A DNA stretch of 8,947 nt from Actinocrinis sp046724665 (GTDB lineage: Bacteria > Actinomycetota > Actinomycetes > Streptomycetales > Catenulisporaceae), in the NCBI GenBank assembly GCA_046724665.1, contig JBKOWZ010000291.1:1-8947 (forward strand). The letters run 5' to 3'. Every line of letters begins with the position of its first letter. Within the stretch, counting starts at the first letter, position 1. Shown here piece by piece: positions 1 to 5,934 of the stretch. The position numbers were made by a program, and so were the translations under genes. The notes under the pieces were generated by a model. It searched no databases, was not told the origin of the DNA, and was given only the letters and a program-made list of their open reading frames with translations.

Positions 1-1910
1 CCGCGGTACTCACCCGGGCCGCGATCGACCCGGCGCTGGTCGCGGGCCGTGGCGCGGACCTCGGCATCGCCGAGCAGAACGCCTTCAACGCGGCGACGAA
101 CGGCACGGTCGTCGGCCCGGGCAGGGACGCGTACACACTGCCCGCCGAGGCGACCGGCCGCGAGGCGGTGCAGTTGCACCCGGGTCAGTACGTCGAGTTC
201 ACGCTGCCGAGCGCCGCCAACGCATTCACGGTGCGGTACAGCATCCCGGACGCGCCGACCGGCGGCGGCATCACCTCGCCGCTGGACGTGAGCGTGAACG
301 GCCGCGACCACCGCACGATGACGCTGACCTCGCAGTACGCCTGGCTGTACAACGAATATCCGTTCACCAACGACCCGAACGCCAGCGTGCTGCACCCCGA
401 CTGGTGGGCTACGGAGTGCGGCTGCGTTCCCAGCCAGACGACGCCGACGCCGGTGTTCCCGACGCCGTTCCGGCCGAACCACTTCTACAACGAACAGCGG
501 CTTCTGCTCGGCCGTACCTATCAGGCGGGGGCGAAGATCCGGCTCGCCGTGCCGGCGGTCGCCGCGGTCACCACGATCGACGTGCTGGACTCGCAGCTGG
601 TCGCCGCGCCGAAGATCGACCTGATCGCCGCGAACGTGCTGGCCTTCGGCGCCGACCCGAGCGGGCACCGCGACAGCGCCGCCGCCATCGACCGGGCGAT
701 CGCGTTCGCGAGGAAGCACGGCCTGAAGGTGTACGTCCCGCCGGGCACCTACCAGGTGAACCGGCACATCATCGTCGATGGCGTGACGATCGAGGGCGCC
801 GGCAGCTGGTACACGATCATCAGGGGCCACCAGGTCACCCTGAGTACCCCGGCCCCCGACGGCTCGATCCACACCGGAGTCGGCTTCTACGGCAAGGACG
901 CCTCGGCGGGCGGCAGCCACGACGTGCACCTGTCCGGCTTCGCCATCGAGGGCGACGTGCGCGAGCGGATCGACACCGACCAGGTCAACGGGATCGGCGG
1001 CGCGCTGAGCGACTCGACCGTGGACGGGCTCTACATCCACCACACCAAGGTCGGCGTCTGGCTCGACGGCCCGATGCACAACCTGGAGATCACGAACAAC
1101 GTGATCGCCGACCAGATCGCCGACGGCGTCAACTTCCACACCGGCGTGACCGACTCGGTGGTGCGCAACAACCTCATCCGCAACACCGGCGACGACGGGC
1201 TGGCGATGTGGTCGGAGAAGACGGCGGACGCCCGCGACACCTTCGACCACAACACCGTGCAGACCCCGGTGCTCGCCAACGGCATCGCGATCTACGGCGG
1301 CACCGACAACACGGTCTCCGGCAACCTGGTCGCGGACCCGGTCCGCGAAGGCAGCGCACTCCAGGTCGGTTCCCGGTTCGGCGCCGTGCCGTTCGCCGGC
1401 TACCTGCGCATCGCCGACAACACCACGGTGCGCGCGGGCACCTTCGAACTGAACTGGCGGATCGGCCTCGGCGCGATCTGGATCTACGCGCTCGAAGGCG
1501 GCATCGCCAACGACGTCGAGGTGACCGGGGACGACTTCCTGGACAACACCTACAACGCGATCATGCTGGTCGCCGACTTCGGCGTGAAGGACCTGTACTC
1601 GATCTCGAACGTCCACTTCGCGGACATCAGGGTGGACGGCACCGGGACCTCGGTGGTCAGCGCCCGGGCCGCCGGCTCCGCCTCGTTCCGGAACGTGGCG
1701 GCCCGCAACGTCGGCGCGGTCGGCGTGAACAACTGCGGCTCGTTCCACTTCACCGCGGCCGGCTCGGAGTTCTCGCTGACCGACCTCGGCGGGAACACCG
1801 GCGGCGGCACCACCGGGCCGTGGCTGGCCCCGTGGGAGCTGCCGAACACGATCACCTGCGACGACCGGCCGCCGGTCGTTCCGCCGCCCCCGCCCTCTGC
1901 GTGGTCGTGA
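1..1910 (+). CDS. Secreted beta-helix glycoside hydrolase, GH87-like (alpha-1,3-glucanase/mycodextranase type), 5' partial
   Basis: The reading frame (codons from position 3) is open to the left edge, so the N-terminus and any signal peptide are missing; the GTG at 168 is internal. Residues about 20-150 (counted in the window) look like a CBM6/35-type beta-sandwich, with GQYVEFTLP and VRYSIPD. It carries a Pro/Thr-rich insertion with a CGC motif near 415-425. From about residue 212 (LAFGADPSG, then YVPPGTYQV) a right-handed parallel beta-helix of the pectate-lyase superfamily begins. Its motifs NGIGGALSDSTVDGLYIHH (987-1043), ADGVNFH and NTGDDGLAMWS resemble GH87 enzymes from memory. The aspartates at codons 1122, 1191 and 1194 are the likely acid/base set. 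Such enzymes cut alpha-1,3-glucan outside the cell. The protein ends in a proline-rich tail (PPVVPPPPPSAWS). Beta-helix fold: sure. GH87 and substrate: probable; another polysaccharide hydrolase or lyase is possible. Confidence 0.72.
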   Translation, partial: AVLTRAAIDPALVAGRGADLGIAEQNAFNAATNGTVVGPGRDAYTLPAEATGREAVQLHPGQYVEFTLPSAANAFTVRYSIPDAPTGGGITSPLDVSVNGRDHRTMTLTSQYAWLYNEYPFTNDPNASVLHPDWWATECGCVPSQTTPTPVFPTPFRPNHFYNEQRLLLGRTYQAGAKIRLAVPAVAAVTTIDVLDSQLVAAPKIDLIAANVLAFGADPSGHRDSAAAIDRAIAFARKHGLKVYVPPGTYQVNRHIIVDGVTIEGAGSWYTIIRGHQVTLSTPAPDGSIHTGVGFYGKDASAGGSHDVHLSGFAIEGDVRERIDTDQVNGIGGALSDSTVDGLYIHHTKVGVWLDGPMHNLEITNNVIADQIADGVNFHTGVTDSVVRNNLIRNTGDDGLAMWSEKTADARDTFDHNTVQTPVLANGIAIYGGTDNTVSGNLVADPVREGSALQVGSRFGAVPFAGYLRIADNTTVRAGTFELNWRIGLGAIWIYALEGGIANDVEVTGDDFLDNTYNAIMLVADFGVKDLYSISNVHFADIRVDGTGTSVVSARAAGSASFRNVAARNVGAVGVNNCGSFHFTAAGSEFSLTDLGGNTGGGTTGPWLAPWELPNTITCDDRPPVVPPPPPSAWS

Positions 1911-1931
1911 GTGCAGCTTGGTCGTGAGTGC
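1902..1931. repeat. 13-bp direct repeat straddling the end of the GH87-like gene
   Basis: The 13-mer TGGTCGTGAGTGC occurs at 1902-1914 and again, perfectly, at 1919-1931 (period 17). The first copy contains the stop codon of the GH87-like gene (TGA, 1908-1910). The second lies in the 43-bp gap before the convergent end of paaE. No insertion sequence or target duplication is visible around it. It may be a simple tandem duplication or part of a dispersed repeat. Confidence 0.6.
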
Positions 1932-1953
1932 GGAAAGCGGTGAGCTACGGCCG

Positions 1954-3066
1954 TCAGCTGTCGTAATCGACGGTGAGTGACGCGGATACGGGGTACGTCT
2001 GGCAGGTCAGGACGTACCCCGCCGCCACTTCCGCCGGTTCGAGGGCGAAGTTGCGGCGCATGTGCGCCTCGCCGCCGCGCACGCGGGCACGGCAGGTGCC
2101 GCAGACGCCGCCCTTGCAGGCGAAGGGCAGGTCGGGGCGGGTGCGCTGGGCGGCGTCGAGGATGGTGCGGTCGCGGGGAAGTGCGGCCTCGGTGGCGCGT
2201 CCGTCCAGGATCAGGGTGACGTTGCTGACCGGTCCGTGCGCGGCCGCGTCCTCATGACGCGTTTCGCGGATCGGCTCGTCGCCGGCGAAGAACAGTTCGC
2301 GGTGCACGTGCGCGGCCGGGACGCCGAGGCTCGCGAGCAGTTGCCGGGCGCCGTTGACCAGCCCCTGCGGACCGCAAAGCCACCAGTCATCGACCCCTGA
2401 GACATCGACCAGCGCGGCGATGAGGGTGGCGAGCCGGTCGGCGTCGAGGCGGCCGGAGAGCACGTCGGCTTCGCGCGGCTCGCGCGAGAGCACGTGGACG
2501 AGTTGGGCGCGGGTCGGGTACTGGTCCTTGAGGTCCGCTAGCTCGTCGGCGAACATCACGGTGCCGCTGCGCCGGTTGCCGTAGAAGAGGGTGACGCGGG
2601 AGTCGGGGTGGCCGGCCAGCACCGAGGCCGCGATCGACATCATCGGCGTGATGCCCGAGCCCGCCGCGATCAGCACGTGGTGCGCGGCGACGGCCGGGTC
2701 GGGGGTGAACGCGCCGGTGGGCGTCATCACGTCGAGCATGTCGCCGGGGCGTACGTCGCGCACGAGCCAGGCCGAGAACAGTCCGTCGGCGACCTCGCGC
2801 ACGCCGATGCGGGGCGGGGCGCCCGCGGGCGAGCAGATGGAGTACGAGCGCCGCTCGTCGCGGCCGTCGATCTCGCGGCGCAGCGTCAGCGACTGGCCGG
2901 GGCGGAACGCGAACTGCTCGGCGAGGTGCTCGGGGATCTCGAAGCCGATCGCGACGGCGTCCTCGCACAGCCGCTCGACGGTGGCGACGCGCAGCGCGTG
3001 GAACTGCGGGCGCGTACGGCGTGGACGCCGTACCACCGCCGAGGGCACCGCAGAGGTCGTCTCCAT
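1954..3066 (-). CDS. paaE: Phenylacetyl-CoA epoxidase reductase subunit PaaE
   Basis: PaaE passes electrons from NADPH through FAD and a 2Fe-2S cluster to the di-iron centre of PaaA in the cytoplasmic phenylacetyl-CoA 1,2-epoxidase. The 370 residues follow the family's domain order. A flavodoxin-reductase FAD domain comes first (FRPGQ at 54-58, RSYS at 73-76). The NAD(P)-binding domain follows (GSGITP at 136-141, later LCGPQG). A C-terminal plant-type ferredoxin domain has cysteines 317, 322, 325 and 355 (CX4CX2CX29C), all intact. Length is close to the E. coli protein (about 356). The extra residues are an Arg-rich N-terminal tail of roughly 20 residues, probably disordered. The ATG overlaps the paaD stop by one base (TGATG), with only a weak AAAGAG upstream, so translation is probably coupled to paaD. 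It is the last gene of the cluster and converges on the GH87-like gene. Confidence 0.95.
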   Translation of the reverse strand: METTSAVPSAVVRRPRRTRPQFHALRVATVERLCEDAVAIGFEIPEHLAEQFAFRPGQSLTLRREIDGRDERRSYSICSPAGAPPRIGVREVADGLFSAWLVRDVRPGDMLDVMTPTGAFTPDPAVAAHHVLIAAGSGITPMMSIAASVLAGHPDSRVTLFYGNRRSGTVMFADELADLKDQYPTRAQLVHVLSREPREADVLSGRLDADRLATLIAALVDVSGVDDWWLCGPQGLVNGARQLLASLGVPAAHVHRELFFAGDEPIRETRHEDAAAHGPVSNVTLILDGRATEAALPRDRTILDAAQRTRPDLPFACKGGVCGTCRARVRGGEAHMRRNFALEPAEVAAGYVLTCQTYPVSASLTVDYDS

Positions 3067-3596
3067 CAGAGCTCTTTGACGTACTCGAACGGTTCAAGGC
3101 AGGCGAGGCAGCGGTGCAGTGCCCGGCACGCCGTCGCGCCGAAGCGGGAGACCTCCTCGGTCTTCGGCGAGCCGCAGCGCGGACACGGCACGGTGGACGC
3201 CGTCGCGGGCCTGGTCGGGGAGAGCACCAGCGGCACCGGGCCGGATCGCCCGCGGGACACCGGCGCCGAGCCGGGCGCGGGAGGGGCGATGCCGTGCTCG
3301 GTCAGCTTGCCGCGGCCCTGGGGGGTGATCCAGTCGCTGGTCCACGCCGGGTCGAGCTGCGTACGCGTGCGCGCGTGTGCGAAGCCTGCGTCACGCAGCC
3401 GCCGGACCACTTCGGCGTGCATCTCGGCGATGGCCGGACAACCGGAGTAGGTCGGCGTGAGGATCGCCGTGACCGTGCCCTCGCCGTCGATCTCGATGCC
3501 GCGCAGCACGCCGAGGTCGGCGAGCGTCAGCATCGGCAGCTCCGGGTCCGGGACCTGCTCGGCGATCTTCAGGGCCCTGCGCAATTCGCCGTTCAC
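3066..3596 (-). CDS. paaD: Phenylacetyl-CoA epoxidase assembly protein PaaD (DUF59/MIP18 family)
   Basis: PaaD belongs to the MIP18/DUF59 family and is thought to help mature the metal centres of the epoxidase; it is not a core subunit of the PaaABCE enzyme. The 176-residue protein shows the DUF59 domain at the N-terminus (DPELP at 17-21, LADLGVL, YSGCPA with Cys53, then WTSDWIT). A low-complexity Pro/Ser/Arg linker follows at about 100-135. A C-terminal zinc-ribbon-like module has C138-x2-C141 and C163-x2-C166, plus Cys157. This two-part layout is typical of PaaD. The start is GTG at 3596, in a four-base GTGA overlap with the paaC stop and preceded by a strong GGAGG seven bases upstream. Its own stop overlaps paaE by one base. 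In some naming schemes the same protein is called PaaJ. Confidence 0.94.
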   Translation of the reverse strand: MNGELRRALKIAEQVPDPELPMLTLADLGVLRGIEIDGEGTVTAILTPTYSGCPAIAEMHAEVVRRLRDAGFAHARTRTQLDPAWTSDWITPQGRGKLTEHGIAPPAPGSAPVSRGRSGPVPLVLSPTRPATASTVPCPRCGSPKTEEVSRFGATACRALHRCLACLEPFEYVKEL

Positions 3597-4480
3597 CAGG
3601 TCGCCTCCGGATCCGCGCGGGCCACGCTCTGCAACTGCGCGAGCAGCGGGGCCAGGTGTTCCGTGTGCCGTCCATCCCGTCCGAAGCGTGCCGGACCCGA
3701 GCCGTCCGCGGCGGCGAGCGGCCGCAAGGTGAGGCCGGCCTCCTGTGCGACCTGGCGCAGGACAGTCACGACCTCGTCGCGCACTTCATGCACGTCAGAA
3801 CCGCCATGGCCGCAGCTCTCGAACAGCTCAGGCAGATAAGGCGCGACCTCGTCGAGGCCCCGCTGCATCCTGCGATGCGACTCGTCGGTGCCGTCGCCGA
3901 GCCGAACGGTCCACTCGGCCGCGTACTGCCGGTGGTAGGCCAGCTCCTTGACTCCCTTCGCGGCGACCGCGGCCAGCACCGGATCCGGCGAGCCGGTCAG
4001 CCGGCCGAACAGCGCGAGCCGCCACGCCGAGAACGCGAGCAGGCGCGCGATGGAGAACGCGAAGTCGCCGTTCGGCAGCTCGGCCAGTCGGACGTTGCGG
4101 AACTCGCCGGCGTCGCGGAAGTACGCGTACGCGTCCTCGCCGCGGCCGGTGCCGTCCACCTGGCCGGCGCGGGAGTAGAGCAGCCGCGCCTGGCCGAGCA
4201 GGTCGAGCCCGATGTTGGCCAGCGCGAGTTCCTCTTCCAGCTCCGGCGCCCGCGTGCACCATTCGCCGAGCCGCTGCGCGCTGACCAGGGCGTCGTCCGC
4301 CAACTCCAGGCAGTTCGCGGCCAGGGCGGGGCGGTCCATCCCGGGCGGCGGCTCGGTGGACACCCCGTGCAGCGGATCCTCGAACCCGGTGCCGAAGGCC
4401 CAGCGCGTATCGCCGTCGTCGTATCCCTCGACGAGGGACAGATAGACGTGGTCGCCGTCGCGGTCGCTCTCGTCGCTCAT
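3593..4480 (-). CDS. paaC: Phenylacetyl-CoA epoxidase structural subunit PaaC
   Basis: PaaC is the ferritin-like partner that pairs with PaaA in the epoxidase core. The family has the fold but not a working iron site. Diagnostic stretches are ELADDALVSAQRLGEWC, ELEEELALANIGLDLLGQAR, FRNVRLAELPNGDFAFSIAR and KGVKELAYHRQYAAEWTVRL. At 295 residues it is longer than E. coli PaaC (about 248). The extra residues are an N-terminal extension of roughly 50 residues (HVYLSLVEGYDDGDTRWAFG and on) before the conserved core, and a variable C-terminus. The ATG at 4480 is used because the extension looks structured and no better ribosome site precedes the internal ATG at 4339 or GTG at 4363. The site before 4480 (AGGCGAG) is itself weak. 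This is the only gene of the cluster separated from its upstream neighbour (29 bases after paaB); its stop overlaps paaD by four bases. Confidence 0.93.
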   Translation of the reverse strand: MSDESDRDGDHVYLSLVEGYDDGDTRWAFGTGFEDPLHGVSTEPPPGMDRPALAANCLELADDALVSAQRLGEWCTRAPELEEELALANIGLDLLGQARLLYSRAGQVDGTGRGEDAYAYFRDAGEFRNVRLAELPNGDFAFSIARLLAFSAWRLALFGRLTGSPDPVLAAVAAKGVKELAYHRQYAAEWTVRLGDGTDESHRRMQRGLDEVAPYLPELFESCGHGGSDVHEVRDEVVTVLRQVAQEAGLTLRPLAAADGSGPARFGRDGRHTEHLAPLLAQLQSVARADPEATW

Positions 4481-4496
4481 CTCGCCTGAACCTGTC

Positions 4497-4512
4497 TAGT
4501 GTCGTGACACTA
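4497..4512. promoter_or_regulatory. Perfect 16-bp palindrome at the paaB/paaC junction
   Basis: TAGTGTCGTGACACTA is a perfect inverted repeat (arms 4497-4503 and 4506-4512, centre GT). It contains the paaB stop codon and lies 17 bases before the paaC start. As DNA it has the size and symmetry of a repressor operator. As RNA it could fold into a six-pair stem with a CACG tetraloop. I do not recognise the regulator, and no clear -10/-35 pair for an internal promoter is visible. Confidence 0.45.
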
Positions 4513-4812
4513 AATGTGCGGCACATCGTCGGGGATGTCGTAGAAGGTCGGGTGCCGGTACACCTTGTCGCCGCTCGGCGCGAAGAACGGGTCCTTCTCG
4601 CTCGGTGTGGAGGCGCAGATGTGCGACGAACGCACGACCCAGATGCTCACGCCCTCGTTGCGCCGCGTGTAGAGATCCCGGGCGTGGGTGAGCGCCATGC
4701 GCTCGTCGGCGGCGTGCAGCGAGCCGACGTGCACGTGGTTCAGCCCGCGCTTGCTGCGCACGAAGACCTCGAACAGCGGCCACGCGTCCCTGATCTCGCT
4801 CATCTCGCTCAT
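4510..4812 (-). CDS. paaB: Phenylacetyl-CoA epoxidase subunit PaaB
   Basis: PaaB is the small subunit that bridges PaaAC heterodimers and supports activity of the complex. The 100-residue product matches the family length (about 95) and its conserved run: WPLFEVFVRSKRGLNHVHVGSLHA, split here as WPLFEVFVRSKRG and LNHVHVGSLHA, then ALTHARDLYTRRNEGVSIWVV and YRHPTFYDIPDDV near the end. The start is ATG 4812, whose ATGA overlaps the paaA stop by four bases, with AGGGG seven bases upstream. ATG 4803 is a second in-frame option. The frame stays open upstream to 4983, but that part runs inside paaA and is not PaaB. The TAG stop sits in the palindrome. If TAG is ignored, the frame continues for ten codons to a TGA that overlaps the paaC start. 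Confidence 0.94.
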   Translation of the reverse strand: MSEMSEIRDAWPLFEVFVRSKRGLNHVHVGSLHAADERMALTHARDLYTRRNEGVSIWVVRSSHICASTPSEKDPFFAPSGDKVYRHPTFYDIPDDVPHI

Positions 4813-5813
4813 GCCCCGGCCCCTGCTCCCGACGGCACCTTCTCCCGCTCCGGTGCTTCCTGCCGCTGCTCGTGCGCTGTCCGCCTGGCCGCCTGCTTGG
4901 CCGCGTACGCGCTCGCCGCCTCGCGCACCCACGCGCCTTCCTCGTGGGCGGCGCGCCGGCGGGCGATCCGCTGCGCATTGCACGGGCCGTCACCCGCGAT
5001 CACCCGCTGGAGCTCGGACCAGTCGGGGGTGCCGAAGTCGTGCCGCCCGCGCTCCTCGTTCCAGCGCAGTTCCGGGTCGGGCAGGGTGACGCCGAGGCGC
5101 CGCGCCTGCGGGACGGTCATGTCCACGAAGCGCTGGCGCAGTTCGTCGTTCGAGTGCCGCTTGATCTTCCACGCCATCGACCGGGCCGAGTTCGGCGAGT
5201 CGGTGTCCGGCGGGCCGAACATCATCAGCGACGGCCACCACCAGCGGTCCACCGCGTCCTGCACCATCCGCCGCTGCGCCGCGGTGCCGCGCATCATGGT
5301 CAGCAGCAGCTCGTAGCCCTGGCGCTGGTGGAAGGACTCCTCCTTGCAGATGCGCACCATCGCCCGCGCGTACGGCCCGTAGGAGCAGCGGCACAGCGGA
5401 ACCTGGTTGCAGATGGCCGCGCCGTCCACGAACCAGCCGATCACGCCGACGTCGGCGAAGGTGGGCGTCGGGTAGTTGAAGATCGACGAGTACTTCTGCC
5501 GCCCCTCGATCAGCTTGTGCGTGAGGTCGGCGCGGTCCGCGCCGAGCGTCTCGGCGGCCGAGTAGAGGTACAGCCCGTGGCCGGCCTCGTCCTGCACCTT
5601 CGCGTACAGGATCGCCTTGCGCCGCAGCGAGGGCGCGCGGGTGATCCACTCGCCCTCGGGCTGCATGCCGATGATCTCCGAGTGCGCGTGCTGGGCGATC
5701 TGCCGGACCAGCGTCGAGCGGTAGCCGTCCGGCATCCAGTCGCGCGGCTCGATCCGCTGGTCGCGCGCGATCGTCTGGTCGAAGCGCGCCTGCAACTGCC
5801 GTTCCGAATGCAT
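4809..5813 (-). CDS. paaA: Phenylacetyl-CoA 1,2-epoxidase catalytic di-iron subunit PaaA
   Basis: PaaA holds the di-iron site that adds one oxygen atom from O2 across the ring of phenylacetyl-CoA, giving the 1,2-epoxide. From ATG 5813 it has 334 residues (E. coli about 309). The conserved EPRDWMPD, MQPEGEWITRAPSL and QDEAGHGLYLYSAAETLG are present. Metal ligands are in place: Glu46 (HSE), Glu76 and His79 (DEAGH), Asp130, and Glu159 and His162 (KEESFH). The C-terminus has an extra charged tail of about 25 residues. The frame opens at GTG 5852, but ATG 5813 is preferred. The family's usual N-terminus (RQLQARFDQTIA) begins right after it, and AGGTGA lies ten bases upstream. Residues 1-13 of the longer version would be encoded by an operator-like palindrome. 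GTG 5819 remains possible. It is the first gene of the cluster, 121 bp after the epimerase stop. Confidence 0.95.
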   Translation of the reverse strand: MHSERQLQARFDQTIARDQRIEPRDWMPDGYRSTLVRQIAQHAHSEIIGMQPEGEWITRAPSLRRKAILYAKVQDEAGHGLYLYSAAETLGADRADLTHKLIEGRQKYSSIFNYPTPTFADVGVIGWFVDGAAICNQVPLCRCSYGPYARAMVRICKEESFHQRQGYELLLTMMRGTAAQRRMVQDAVDRWWWPSLMMFGPPDTDSPNSARSMAWKIKRHSNDELRQRFVDMTVPQARRLGVTLPDPELRWNEERGRHDFGTPDWSELQRVIAGDGPCNAQRIARRRAAHEEGAWVREAASAYAAKQAARRTAHEQRQEAPEREKVPSGAGAGA

Positions 5814-5823
5814 CGACACCAAG

Positions 5824-5829
5824 TCACCT
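5824..5829 (-). promoter_or_regulatory. Ribosome binding site of paaA
   Basis: On the minus strand AGGTGA lies ten bases before ATG 5813 and four before GTG 5819. It has no counterpart before GTG 5852, where only a G-run abuts the codon. It supports the shorter PaaA. Confidence 0.45.
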
Positions 5830-5830
5830 A

Positions 5831-5874
5831 CCGACCGTTCGTTCGGCTCCACCCCCAGTGTGGCTCACCGAACG
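5831..5874. promoter_or_regulatory. Candidate operator: three CCGAnCG heptamers upstream of paaA
   Basis: CCGACCGTTCGTTCGG (5831-5846) is an inverted repeat with 6 of 7 arm pairs matching around a TT centre: CCGACCG facing CCGAACG. A third copy, CCGAACG, is at 5868-5874 and forms a perfect 7-bp inverted repeat with the 5840-5846 arm. GC-rich operators of this build are typical of TetR-family repressors, and TetR-type PaaR proteins control paa genes in some actinobacteria (family knowledge). The regulator gene is not in the window, so assignment to PaaR is inference. Confidence 0.5.
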
Positions 5875-5885
5875 GCCGGGGACAA
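5857..5885 (-). promoter_or_regulatory. Weak promoter-like pair for paaA
   Basis: On the minus strand TTGTCC (5885-5880) and CACACT (5862-5857) are spaced by 17 bases. They match the sigma70-type consensus at only 4/6 and 3/6 positions. Transcription would begin near 5850, placing the CCGAnCG palindrome just downstream of the start, where a repressor would block it. The third heptamer would lie inside the spacer. The match is poor and the true promoter may be elsewhere. Confidence 0.2.
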
Positions 5886-5887
5886 GC

Positions 5888-5910
5888 GGCGGCGATCTGC
5901 CGGCGCCGCC
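5888..5910 (-). terminator. GC-rich stem-loop after the epimerase gene, possible terminator
   Basis: GGCGGCG (5888-5894) and CGCCGCC (5904-5910) form a perfect seven-pair GC stem around a nine-base loop, 25 bp after the galM stop. No U-run follows on the minus strand, so it is not a classical intrinsic terminator. It could give partial termination or protect the mRNA end between the sugar group and the paa group. Confidence 0.3.
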
Positions 5911-5934
5911 TGCCCGGCGACGTCGTGCGGAACC

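Noticed and set aside
404..1927. Plus-strand ORF (507 codons) overlapping the GH87-like gene in another frame
   Set aside because: Its product is almost entirely Arg/Gly/Pro/His, typical of a shifted frame of a GC-rich gene. The GH87 frame has coherent motifs throughout, so no frameshift is indicated.
1943..1959. AGCTACGGCCGTCAGCT as a bidirectional terminator between the convergent genes
   Set aside because: The symmetric core has no real loop, one base is bulged, and no T-run follows on either strand. It also overlaps the paaE stop.
2608..4489. Plus-strand ORFs opposite paaE, paaD and paaC
   Set aside because: Arg/Gly/Ala/Val-rich shadow frames. The minus-strand genes have intact cofactor and cysteine motifs.
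4813..4983. Longer PaaB starting at 4983
   Set aside because: The added 57 residues lie inside paaA in another frame, have shifted-frame composition, and would make PaaB far longer than its family.
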